DNA from: Gracilaria gracilis
Taxonomy: Eukaryota; Rhodophyta; Florideophyceae; Gracilariales; Gracilariaceae
DNA: 64,000 nt
Direction: 5' to 3'
NCBI GenBank assembly: GCA_030374805.1
Contig: JARGSG010000006.1
Location: forward strand, 434,001 to 498,000
In this document: positions 1 through 8,560 of the stretch, one piece after another
How positions within the stretch are numbered: the first letter of the stretch is position 1
Layout: every line of letters begins with the position of its first letter
Translations under genes and position numbers: made by a program
Notes under the pieces: model-generated
What the model saw: the letters and a program-made list of their open reading frames with translations, nothing else
Database searches by the model: none
Told to the model about the DNA's origin: nothing

Positions 1-2
1 GA

Positions 3-1097
3 CTCGTTAATCGTCATGCTTCCGCGCTGTCGCGTGAGGAACACCGTGTAGCACGGAAGAGAGACACCGCTAATGCGCAATCAAAGCCCTCTCGGGAGCC
101 CGGCGTCTCATCAAGGTCGCCGCGCATCAATGCAGAAGCGGAATCGTCACCAGACACTACCGCCGTGCGGGACAGGACCGAGGAGACTCAGTCGTTACCG
201 GCGAAGCCGTTGCCTACGCCGCATAGCGCGCCTGGAGTGACTACGTCGCATAACGGAGTGGAAATACCGCCTAAGGCGCCGTTGAGCTCGCACGTCCAAG
301 ACGGAGAAGAGTCGTCGGAGACTAAGTCGCCCAACACGCCTGAGGCGGGCCCCACCGTGGACACGTCGCTAAATGCCCAGCAGGGAAGTCCCAACCGTAG
401 GACACGGACTACACCTGTAAGGGAGATCAGCTCAGCGAGCGAACCACGTCGACAAACCGAGCTGACACCTCCCGTGCACACGGAGGCGGAACACGCCACG
501 GCGCAGACCAATGAAGGCCACCCGTTGACAACGTCACGTACTACCACGGCGAGGCCGGTTCAATCAAGGTTACCGTTGACGCGAGCGCGTTCGACGCCAC
601 ACACAACTCCGTCGACACGGTTGCTACCACGCAAACTTGCGGTACGCCCACCTGGGACTCCCGCTGGAGAAGGAACTCTAAGGGAACAAGAAAACGGGAA
701 CACCGACACCGCGAGACGCGTGACCACCGACCCAAGTAGGGGACCACACCGCGAAGAGACAGTTCCACCAACCTTGTTGGACACACCACGGTCTAACCGG
801 AGCACCGACGCAGTGCCACACACGATGAAGCCGCCGGAGAGCTCTCCGAAGCAGGATGTCGTAGTCACACGGCAAGGCCGGGAAGTCTTCCGACAGGAGT
901 TCGTAGTCGACCACATAGTGGAACACTCATATCACCCGTTGGGGTACATACAGTATCTCGTACGTTGGTACGGCTACGGACCCGAGGCTGACTCGGATGA
1001 GCCAATCGAGCATCTCCCACGATCAAAAGTGGTGCAGTACCATCGGCGTACTCTCACGGGTCTCCCGGCGACAATTGTCAACGCCCAAGTGGGATAA
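3..1097 (+). CDS. gypsy pol C-terminus with chromodomain (partial)
   Basis: The frame is open from the window edge to the stop at 1097, so the 5' end is missing. Most of it is a low-complexity linker rich in Thr, Pro, Ser, Glu and Arg, as between integrase and chromodomain in element B. The last 60 or so residues form a chromodomain: VDHIVEHSYHPLGYIQYLVR, then WYGYGPEADSDEPIEHLP. Integrase chromodomains bind histone marks and steer integration. This copy is intact here, whereas the B copy is frameshifted in the same domain. Confidence 0.85.
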   Translation, partial: LVNRHASALSREEHRVARKRDTANAQSKPSREPGVSSRSPRINAEAESSPDTTAVRDRTEETQSLPAKPLPTPHSAPGVTTSHNGVEIPPKAPLSSHVQDGEESSETKSPNTPEAGPTVDTSLNAQQGSPNRRTRTTPVREISSASEPRRQTELTPPVHTEAEHATAQTNEGHPLTTSRTTTARPVQSRLPLTRARSTPHTTPSTRLLPRKLAVRPPGTPAGEGTLREQENGNTDTARRVTTDPSRGPHREETVPPTLLDTPRSNRSTDAVPHTMKPPESSPKQDVVVTRQGREVFRQEFVVDHIVEHSYHPLGYIQYLVRWYGYGPEADSDEPIEHLPRSKVVQYHRRTLTGLPATIVNAQVG

Positions 1098-1099
1098 CA

Positions 1100-1118
1100 C
1101 GCCCCGAAGGGGAAGAAG
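1100..1118 (+). other. purine-rich CCCC-GAA-GGGG motif just after pol
   Basis: CGCCCCGAAGGGGAAGAAG follows the pol stop within a few bases. Element B has nearly the same string after its pol (59781-59799), and C has a looser CCCC-TAAGGAAA-GGGG version (45905-45920). It could be a second polypurine tract for plus-strand priming, or an RNA hairpin near the 3' end of the sense message. Function is inferred. Confidence 0.4.
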
Positions 1119-1271
1119 CTAGCTCATCTAGAAGGAAGTTGAGAAGTGGGAGAAGACGAAACTGGCACTTAGGAAAGGAAAAATATACGTCATAGACGGA
1201 AGTAGGTTTAATGGCCATCGAGGCTATATCCTACAACAACACCGCATAGCGGGAATCAGGTGGAAGATGGA

Positions 1272-2017
1272 CTAAACCTCCGACCCTTGGTTGGAGGGGC
1301 CCGGAGCGCCCTCACCAGTACCCCCATTGCTGGGATTGGATCCGCCAGTAAGGCGTGCAGCCAACGCGTCCCGCATTGCGGCGACGTCCCCGCTCGCGAC
1401 AGTTGCGGAAAGCCCAACTCCTCGGAGGAACTGAGCAATCACAGCCGCCTCACCGCTTCCACCCCCAGAGGGGAGGACCGTAGGCACCTCGATCACATCT
1501 GGTTCGTCCGGAAGGGAAGCCACCACAGCACCTACCGACGAAGGTTCGGGCGCGGGTGGATCCACCGGCTCAGCCGTCGCCATTCCTGGCGCTGCCGTGT
1601 CATTGGAGGTCGGCTCAGCCGCGGTGGCGGAAAGAACCTCTTCGACTACGTCGTCATCATACCCCGTCTCGGGTTTTTCGTCCATCATTTGGTCCTCGTC
1701 ACCGCCGTAGGCGTGGTAAAAATCGTCAGCGTCGACGAAGCCAGCCGGATGCCCGTAAGGGATATACCTCGGAGCCATCCGGAGAGCTGCCGCTTCAGCT
1801 GCGGTGATCTCTTGCACCTCCCAGGGATAGAAGAAGATGAAATCTCCCACCAATGGCGTGCGTCGTCCTGGAGACCGGTCGAAACGCCGTCCTCGTGACC
1901 GCGGCCGCTCTGAGCGAAGGGCACGCTGGCCCAATCAACTCGATCGACTACGTTGAGGAGCCCACGAACTTCTTCGGCATTGTTTTCACCTCTCAGAGAG
2001 ACTCGCAACGAGAGTTC
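1272..2017 (-). pseudogene. antisense gene of element A, downstream part (frameshifted)
   Basis: This continues the frame above past the TGA at 2018-2020. Residues resembling GENNAEEVRGLLNVVDRVDW read in the original frame to about 1893. A one-base deletion relative to B (near 1875-1893) then shifts it to the frame ending at 1272, which reads SPGRRTPLVGDFIFFYPWEV and VDADDFYHAYGGDEDQM, followed by an Ala/Pro/Glu-rich tail. B has the same order of blocks with no shift at this point. Without the breaks the antisense protein would be about 650 residues. Function is unknown. Confidence 0.65.
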
Positions 2018-3229
2018 TCAGATGCACGCCCGAAGGCGAGGCGGGACATACCACAGTCGATACTGGTCGTATACTTCCCATAGGAGATAAGCCGCGGTGC
2101 GGATGGCCCACTCGGTGAGCACCACGGACCACAGTCTGGAATACGGATCCTCGATGAGGCAGGAGCCCAGATAGGAGAGAACCGGGGGCAACTCTACGTA
2201 GCACCCGCGACACACCTCCACCGAGGACGACCAAGTGGGAATTGGAACGTAACGGCCCAGCCGGTGGTTGTGTCGGATTCGATTGATCTCCGTGTTTTGA
2301 TACGGGACGAGAAACCCGAAACGGGAACAGGCACGAAGCTCATCGCGGATGAAGTTCTGTAACCACCGCGAACGGGACTCCCGGCGAAGATACCTGAACT
2401 CGGCCCGGATGATTGGATGAATCCAACACACCGCCTCCTGGCGTACATTAGGACGTCCTCTCCAGGAGTAAGTCTCAACCACCGCCAAGCGAGCACAATA
2501 CAAAATCTCGCCTTGTGTACGGTACAACCGGAGATCGAAGATGATGAAATCAGGAATTGGGAACTCGAAGTTCGCCCGGCTCTGCCGCGCATAGCCCAAG
2601 CGAACCAACGCCGCCTGAGCGGAAGCCAGCGACTCGCCGGAACGCCGCAAGATTGCGTGAGGAGGGACGGCAACCCGTCGACGCCAATCCCACGAAGTGG
2701 TGATTAACGCCGGAAGATCCCCGGGAAGGCGATCCGTACCGTCCGCATAGGACACGATAAGGTCCTCGTTGAAAACGGCTGTAGGATGAAACCACGGAGC
2801 AGTCCGGAAGATGTGCGCATGAACGCGAGGGTTCAGCCCGACTAGCTCGTCGTAGGAAGGCCACGGCACGTCATGCATGACGTGACCATGGGGCTGCTGC
2901 CCCGGAGGGAGAATGTGTCCGCCACTGGCGTTGAGCCCCTGGGACGCCCCAGAAGCATTGCCGCTTTGCAGAAGAGGCACCGAACGAAATCCGGGGAAGT
3001 ATCCCGAGTTCGGAGGTTGACCGCTCATCGCGCGAGGTACTCGAGGAACGGGAAGGTTGGTAATAACACCGCGAGAGCGAGTTGAAGACTGTTGTGAACA
3101 GGATTGATCGTCGCTGGAGCGAGGTTTGCACTGTCGAGTGGTAGTGACTTGATCTTCGCGAGGCGAGATGGAATCCGAAGACTTCGGGGATGCGCTTTTA
3201 TGCCCACGGTTAGGAGTTCGATCCGCCAT
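2018..3229 (-). CDS. antisense gene of element A, main frame
   Basis: A 403-residue minus-strand frame lies opposite the sense transcript between pol and the 3' LTR. I start it at the ATG at 3229 (MADRTPNRGHK) because B has the matching MAGRAPNVGHK; the ATG at 3277 lies inside the LTR. The N-terminus is Ser/Arg-rich. The rest is a Trp/Tyr/Arg-rich globular region with blocks such as TSWDWRRRVAVPP, RRSGESLASAQAALVRLGY and PPVLSYLGSCL. I recognise no known domain, zinc knuckle or transmembrane pattern. It ends at a TGA, after which the same frame stays open and homologous to B and C (1935-2017), so the ancestral protein was longer. Similarity to B and C argues that it is coding. Confidence 0.75.
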   Translation of the reverse strand: MADRTPNRGHKSASPKSSDSISPREDQVTTTRQCKPRSSDDQSCSQQSSTRSRGVITNLPVPRVPRAMSGQPPNSGYFPGFRSVPLLQSGNASGASQGLNASGGHILPPGQQPHGHVMHDVPWPSYDELVGLNPRVHAHIFRTAPWFHPTAVFNEDLIVSYADGTDRLPGDLPALITTSWDWRRRVAVPPHAILRRSGESLASAQAALVRLGYARQSRANFEFPIPDFIIFDLRLYRTQGEILYCARLAVVETYSWRGRPNVRQEAVCWIHPIIRAEFRYLRRESRSRWLQNFIRDELRACSRFGFLVPYQNTEINRIRHNHRLGRYVPIPTWSSSVEVCRGCYVELPPVLSYLGSCLIEDPYSRLWSVVLTEWAIRTAAYLLWEVYDQYRLWYVPPRLRACI

Positions 3230-3251
3230 CGCGACGGCGTGGCTCACTCTT

Positions 3252-3262
3252 AAGGAGGGGGA
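3252..3262 (+). other. polypurine tract of element A
   Basis: AAGGAGGGGGA stands directly before the first LTR base. Plus-strand DNA synthesis of LTR retrotransposons starts from such a tract. B has CGAGGGG at the same place, and C has GGGTAGGAAGGGGGTC before its 3' LTR. Confidence 0.65.
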
Positions 3263-4124
3263 TATGAAGGACAACACTCCTTGGAGGCCATTTCAGACAC
3301 GTAGTTAATTTCCGCATCATGCGTTAGTAGATATATATGAGCTACACCGCTATTTGCGTGTCGCCTCGCTGAGGTAATTTCCACACATGTAACCGTGGAT
3401 TGCACGGCTCGAGGCGCCGCTTAGCGGGTGTGAATAGCACACGTGTAGCACGAACATGCCAGAGGCAGTGCACCCAGCATTGCTGTATTTACTTAGATAT
3501 TTTAATATTTTATAGATTATTTTGGCCGGCGCACCCACTGTCAGTGGTGCGCCGAGCTCAGTACTTAGAGGGTTGAGCACCGCTCCCCCAAGTAAACTGC
3601 CCCTTGCCAAGCAAGGGCTTCTAGCTCTAACTATCACGCCTTCGCGGACTGTTCACCTCCAAGTGGAGTGACGACTGCGTTGTTCACGTATAGTTACCCA
3701 CCCTTGTGGCGCTCAGAGTATAACCACTATTTGTGTGTCTTGTTCCTACCTATCGTCGTATACTCGCCCCTGTATTGGGTTTGCTTTATTCTCTCTCTCT
3801 CTACCCCATTCTGGTGGTTTGCTTTCTCCCCTTTTTGGGTTTGCCTCTTTGCCCTGTTCTCAGTGGCCCGTTTCCGACACCTTGTCGTTGCCGTGCTACT
3901 CTGTTTCGAGGACTCATCTCGTGACCTTGTGAACACGTGGATCTCTACCGACTACTAATCAGCCTAACGCTCCGACGCTTGTCGTGGTGGTTTGACCTCG
4001 GATTTACACCCGGATTAGCTGTGTCATTCCCGGAGTGCTCCGTTCGCTGTGCTGCCCTGTCGAGAGGATGATTCCGAACGTCTTCGTGAGCCTGCGCTTT
4101 TCTCGCCCAAGGCGTTGCTCCACA
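3263..4124 (+). repeat. 3' LTR of element A
   Basis: The left edge is set by the purine tract and by alignment to B (TATGAAGGACAACA here, TGTGAAGGACAACA in B). The right edge is set by loss of similarity to B after CTCCACA. The LTR is about 862 bp, against 847 bp in B. It carries three small stem-loops shared with B (3528-3553, 3575-3585, 3601-3617) and a TATA-like run readable on the minus strand. Because the 5' LTR is not in the window, the edges are good to a few bases only. Confidence 0.75.
3331..3338 (-). promoter_or_regulatory. possible antisense TATA box in the LTR of A
   Basis: ATATATAT followed by GAGCT lies 109 bp upstream of the antisense ATG at 3229. In B the run ATATAT plus GAGCT lies 108 bp upstream of its antisense ATG. 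Conserved sequence and spacing suggest a core promoter for the antisense gene. No transcript evidence is available here. Confidence 0.4.
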
Positions 4125-5080
4125 AAGCCAGTTCGCGTCCGTCTGCGTAAGTACTCGCAGGACCAGCGGGATTTTCTTGAAAAGTTCGTTCGGAATCTTG
4201 TTAAAGCTGGTATGGTGTACGCCAATCTATCGTCTCCATGGGCATCAGCACCACTTCTGGTTCCCAAACCTGGACCAGCTCGTTTCCGATTCACTGTAGA
4301 CGTGCGGCCTATCAACAAGTACACAGTCCAGCATCAGTTCCCGATGCCGAATATTGAACAGGAACTGCTCAAGCTTGCTGGATCCAAGTTCTTCGCCATC
4401 TTTGACCTCTCTCATGGGTACTGGCAGTTTCCTTTGGATAACGACTCGCAGGAACTCCAGTCATTCATCACGTCTGATGGCATCTACACACCAACCAGAG
4501 TCCTGCACGGGACAAACAACGCTACGACACATCTGCAATCGATTCTGGCATAAGTGTTCCCTGAGGAGCTCCTCCTGCAGATTTTCTATTGGCTGGATGA
4601 CATACTGCTGCAAAAACCAACTGTGGAGGGACTACTGAAAGGAATTCAAAAGCTGTTCAAAACCTGTGCACGTTGCCCCATCCTACTACATCCAGGCAAG
4701 AGTATCCTGTTTGCTCAAACCATTAAATGGCGTGGACAAATTATATCCGCAGATGGAGTACGCCATGACCCTAGACAGTTTGACGGCCTACTTTTCATGG
4801 AACATCCAACCACTGGAGCCTATCTGCAACAGTTTGTATGCGCCATGCAGTGGGTCAAAACCGGCATACCGAACTTCACGAATCTCATTGAGCCCTTACA
4901 CCAAATATTAAAACGGGTATTTGGCGTAGCTGGTAAGTGCACCAAACGAGCTTTTCGGAACGTATCATTGCAGGATCTAGGATGGGATTAGAAAAAAGAC
5001 ATTGTTTTCGACTGGTGCAAAAATTCGCTCGCATATCTGGTTACTCTTGCTCACCGAGGCGAGCGGGATTCACTCGCATG
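4125..5080 (+). pseudogene. reverse transcriptase remnant of a second gypsy type (element D)
   Basis: The piece starts abruptly at the right edge of LTR A. It reads through RT blocks: SSPWASAPLLVPKPGPARFR, VDVRPINKYTVQHQFPMPN, FAIFDLSHGYWQFPLD, then FYWLDDILL (catalytic pair WLDD instead of the usual YxDD), HPGKSILFAQTIKWRGQIIS, and on to the start of RNase H near 5075. A TAA at 4551-4553 and later frame changes make it non-functional. From memory its wording is closest to gypsy polyproteins of oomycetes and differs clearly from A, B and C. RNase H, integrase and LTRs are absent. Confidence 0.75.
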
Positions 5081-5927
5081 AAAAGCTGCGCTGCGCTCGA
5101 TATGATTATGACCGCCGGCAGGATTCTACACCCTGTTAAGCAATGAGTCGGGCGCAACAACTAAAATCTAGTATTCGCTTGAGAGCAACTTCTTACAAAC
5201 GGGCGTTCGATCAAGCACCTTGAGTAGAGAGAGTGAATGTTAATCGAGCAAGCACGCTCGACGTATATGCGCCGCCCCAAGATTGCATAACCGCTCTTGT
5301 GCAATCCGGACCTTGCGGCCCTGATGCCAATGTCGCGGTGCTCCCTTAAGGACCCGCACGCTTTCGCATTCACTCAGTAAAGACACAGTTACCCGTTTAC
5401 ATGTTTTCATACCTAAGTTATCAATTACAACTCAGAACCGCTCTCGCTGTTCCAGCAACAGATGTAATTATATTGGCTTAACTTCTTATGAGTGGCAGTA
5501 GTGTATCTATATAATTACAATTGCAATGATGACAAACGAAAGTGTAATAGAAATGGCGTCCGTTTTTACAAATATGCTTCATTCGCAATTTCCCGCATGC
5601 TCAAGGGCAGTCAAGGAAACTCTTTACAAGACAAGCTGAAGGCAACCAGGAAACGGTGATAATTGCGTACCGTTTACCACCAACACTAGCGTCCCAAGGC
5701 CGTAGCGTTCTACCCCTGTAACCGTCTTGCCCATTTCTGTCAAGAAATACTCCCTCCGAAGTTCGGAGTCCGAACGGCTCGGCGTACTGGTTGTAACCGC
5801 AAACATACAAATCAGGTCGGGACTCACGTCACTGCCCCTCCACAACTCCGTTAATTCGCTTGTGTCCCTCAGACCCGTTGCCTTCCTCAAGCGTAGTGCA
5901 TCCTCTCGTACCGCTTTTCCGTCCGTC
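5081..5927. other. intergenic, no gene seen
   Basis: Only short frames on both strands; no recognisable protein, RNA gene or repeat. The stretch next to element D may be its eroded remainder. Confidence 0.4.
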
Positions 5928-6182
5928 ATGATCGCCTGCCCGTATCCGCAGTGCCGGCAAGATATCCTCTTCGGGGCATCGCTGGAGAACGCGGAGTGCA
6001 ACGTGTTGCAGTTCGACGGCAAACACTCCGCTGTATGTGGTTATTGTAATTCGCTCTGCAAGTGGTCCAGAAGAAAGTGCCCCTTCGCGTTTCACCTCAC
6101 TCCGAACCGTCGCTTACGTCGCATGGCAGTCGAGGACCGCGTTGTCACCGTCAACGACGACGGCTCTGTCACGATCGAGTAA
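5928..6182 (+). CDS. small hypothetical Cys-rich protein
   Basis: An 84-residue frame starting MIACPYPQC and ending VTVNDDGSVTIE. It has Cys pairs spaced like a small zinc-binding fold (CPYPQC early, CGYCNSLC in the middle, a later KCPF). The frame is open further upstream (to 5727), so the start is uncertain. Its TAA overlaps the ATG of the next frame by one base, which is unusual in a eukaryote; the two may be pieces of one frameshifted gene. I do not recognise the family. Confidence 0.4.
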   Translation: MIACPYPQCRQDILFGASLENAECNVLQFDGKHSAVCGYCNSLCKWSRRKCPFAFHLTPNRRLRRMAVEDRVVTVNDDGSVTIE

Positions 6183-6859
6183 TGTCGTTTTACAAGTCCC
6201 AAGCTGTGCTGTTCGCCTTGCAGGCGTGCTACGCAATACTTACCTATGTCTTTGCGGCGTGTGTTTGTACGGATGAGAAACGTTCTGCTCTGAATCGTAC
6301 TATCGTCATTCTTCAGATTGTCGTGTATTGGTGTTTACCTGTGCTAATCGCCGTCTTATTCCCGGCCCGTTTTGAGAGAGGTTTGAGTGATGAAGAGGGG
6401 GTGAAATTACTTGAGGAACCGTCGCTGTGGGTTATTGTGGGAGACTTTCTCGTGCGACTACCTCTTCAGTTCGTGAAAGCGCTGGTTTGCTCTGTGCTTG
6501 TCACGAGCGCCACGAAAAGAAGTGTTCACCTAAAATCGTTTGCTGCACACTTGGTTCGTGATATGATTGAGGGCGGTAGGGAGGGCCTTTTGAACATCGG
6601 CTGGCTCACATCCTGGAGAATTCTTAAGGACTTACGCAAGGAAGTCAAGCCAAGTCATATGAAGACGTGTCCCTCATCATTATTGGGGCCATGGAGTTTT
6701 GGTTATGGCAAGTGGGAACAAATACTAACACGATCCGTCTGCCTTCAGGGCCATGTCGTTATAGAAATCAGACCATGCATCTTGCCTGCGGTTTTCAGGT
6801 TTGCGCCTCGAGTTCTTGAACAGCGCCCCCCCCCTCCCCCGGCGATTCCAAATATATAA
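6182..6859 (+). CDS. hypothetical membrane protein
   Basis: A 225-residue frame from MSFYKSQAV. It shows about three hydrophobic segments: near residues 8-28 (FALQACYAILTYVFAACVC), 38-60 (IVILQIVVYWCLPVLIAVLF) and 85-105 (LWVIVGDFLVRLPLQFVKAL). These are followed by a soluble tail ending in a run of prolines. The tail after about residue 165 has poor composition and may not be real. It overlaps the preceding small frame by one base. No domain is recognised. Confidence 0.4.
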   Translation: MSFYKSQAVLFALQACYAILTYVFAACVCTDEKRSALNRTIVILQIVVYWCLPVLIAVLFPARFERGLSDEEGVKLLEEPSLWVIVGDFLVRLPLQFVKALVCSVLVTSATKRSVHLKSFAAHLVRDMIEGGREGLLNIGWLTSWRILKDLRKEVKPSHMKTCPSSLLGPWSFGYGKWEQILTRSVCLQGHVVIEIRPCILPAVFRFAPRVLEQRPPPPPAIPNI

Positions 6860-7061
6860 GCAGAAGTCCTTGCTCATCGCCTTCATCAAATCCACCATAC
6901 CGCATCAACATGCACCGCGCCAGGTCGCTGTGTACGCGCTTCTCCTTGAACTGAATCAGCTTTTGCGTTCGGTCCAAAAAGCGTTTATCCAGTGCGGTGT
7001 ATTCCAACCAACTGCGATCGTTCACCATCGATTCGAGCAGATCGAACACATCCGAGTCGAT
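6795..7061 (-). pseudogene. minus-strand coding fragment of unknown family
   Basis: Reads as plausible protein (VFDLLESMVNDRSWLEYTAL, then FLDRTQKLIQFKEKRVHSDL) but has no ATG at its upstream end and is preceded in frame by a TAA. It lies just downstream, on the same strand, of the NB-ARC-like fragment and may belong to the same broken gene. Both origin and reality are uncertain. Confidence 0.3.
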
Positions 7062-7110
7062 ACCGTTTTACATGGCAGATGACATGCAGCAGGAAGGGAG
7101 AAGTGTGAGC

Positions 7111-7389
7111 TTAGAAGCAACCCAACGCCTTCTCTGACGCTTGTTGCAGAGTGTTAGTGGTTTGAATGCTCTCTGCCAGGCTTAAGCGCCAGTTCGTTCC
7201 ACAATTTTCTGCCGGACCGCGTACAATGTCGACAATTGTGGCATCGTTTCCAAGCTGGATGAGAAGAATGGCAGCAGGGAAGCTGTTTTTGATTTTCCCG
7301 TGGTCGCCAAGTGCACGCAACGCACATGTGTTGCCGACTCCGCCTTTGCCGGACGGCACAAATGGCCATGATACGGCTTGCCTGTCCAT
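7111..7389 (-). pseudogene. NB-ARC-type ATPase fragment
   Basis: The frame from MDRQAVSWPF gives PSGKGGVGNT, a P-loop (Walker A) in which the essential Lys of GxGKT is replaced by Asn. It continues FPAAILLIQLGNDATIVDIV and LAESIQTTNTLQQA, which match the start of NB-ARC domains (STAND ATPases of immune-receptor type). The frame stops at ALGCF, before the kinase-2 and GLPL motifs. The upstream extension to 7593 is low complexity. Lost Lys and truncation suggest a dead copy. The family call is from motif memory only. Confidence 0.45.
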
Positions 7390-7593
7390 CGAGGAGCAGC
7401 GTTCAGTTGCCCCCTGCTGGTGTGAGTTGTGCAGTAGTTCAGGGTGAGTGGAAGTAGGATTGGCGGGGACGTTGTACTGTACTGTATGTGTGTGCGTGCG
7501 AAGGATGAGGCTGCGGCTGCGAAGGAACTGAGGCGGTGATGTGATGTAGTCGAAAAAGTGATTGACATCGCGTTCACAGCGGTGCAACAACAT

Positions 7594-8560
7594 AAGTTAC
7601 GATCGAATTGGCGGAGTGGCGTTAGCGTGACGACGGGGGTGTGCCACCAGCGGTGTGAGTTTGGGCATGAGCTCGCGAGAAGTTGTGGTGGTATCCATAT
7701 GTACAGTACCAGTTGGTGACGGTGAGTTGGAGCTCGTCCGAAATCGGCGGCGATCGGGCGCCAACAACGTGTGACGTAGGCGAGGTTTTGGACAGGTATC
7801 CGATGGGACATGGCCATGAGCTCAGGTGGCGCAATGGGTACCCAATGAGAAGCAGCGAAACACGGGGTGACCAGCAATGACGCAGCGACGTCATGCGCCG
7901 TGACAGATCACGTCGTGTGCTGCGTGTGCACGCTGTACAGGGAGGACATGTGTGAACGTGGGTGATGTGCATGGTCATTACAGTGCGCTTGTGCCTTTGG
8001 AGAGTTGTGCTGGGCGGCGGTGCTTGTTTGAGCAGAGAAAATGCGTTTCTCCAACGACGGCGCTTGCAGCGCGGGCGCTTGCAGCGCGTAAATCTACGTG
8101 TGCGTTGTGATGGTATCGAGCTGTTAAATTTACTAGTATGTATAATATACTACATACAGATGGTGGCAGTTTGTTCTCCGCGCCGCCACTGCTGCCAGCT
8201 CCGAGCTGACGGGGATGCGGCGAGCCGGTGAGACGGGGCGGCCGTGTGGAGTAAACTTTAGATGGATATCTTTTACGGAAGCACTCGAGCACGTTTTCGG
8301 CGAAGATCGAATCATGATTCGCAACGATGCGAGCTGTAAACACAACTCATACATACGTCCTTGAACTGGTACCGTTGTACTGTAACAACTTTTACCCTCA
8401 ACTCGAAGGAGTGGAAATGTGGTTGGCGCAGCAGCTAGGGTTGGGTTACAAATCTCGCCGCATCCGTTAGGGATCATCTACTGTAACTTGCCAAATTTGC
8501 TTTTACCTTCTCTCACACACAAGCACACAAGCGGCTTCATTCGCCAAAGCAAAGCCACCC
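7594..8560. other. intergenic, no gene seen
   Basis: No convincing frame. A 15-bp tandem repeat (GCGCTTGCAGCGCGG, then GCGCTTGCAGCGCGT) lies at about 8066-8095. The end near 8480-8560 should contain the 3' untranslated region of the minus-strand gene that follows. Confidence 0.4.

Larger units (their letters stand above)
1..4124 (+). mobile_element. Ty3/gypsy chromodomain retrotransposon, 3' part (element A)
   Basis: This is the 3' third of a Ty3/gypsy element; the left part lies outside the window. In order it shows the end of pol with a chromodomain, a long antisense gene, a purine tract at 3252-3262, and a 3' LTR. It is the same family as element B at 53.55-62.77 kb: chromodomain, antisense gene and LTR all align. 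Sequence to the right of the LTR is the pol of a different gypsy (element D), so A inserted into D. No target duplication can be checked because the left end is missing. Confidence 0.9.

Noticed and set aside
8066..8095. 15-bp tandem repeat considered as the start of a CRISPR-like array
   Set aside because: Only two abutting copies with no spacers, in a eukaryotic genome.
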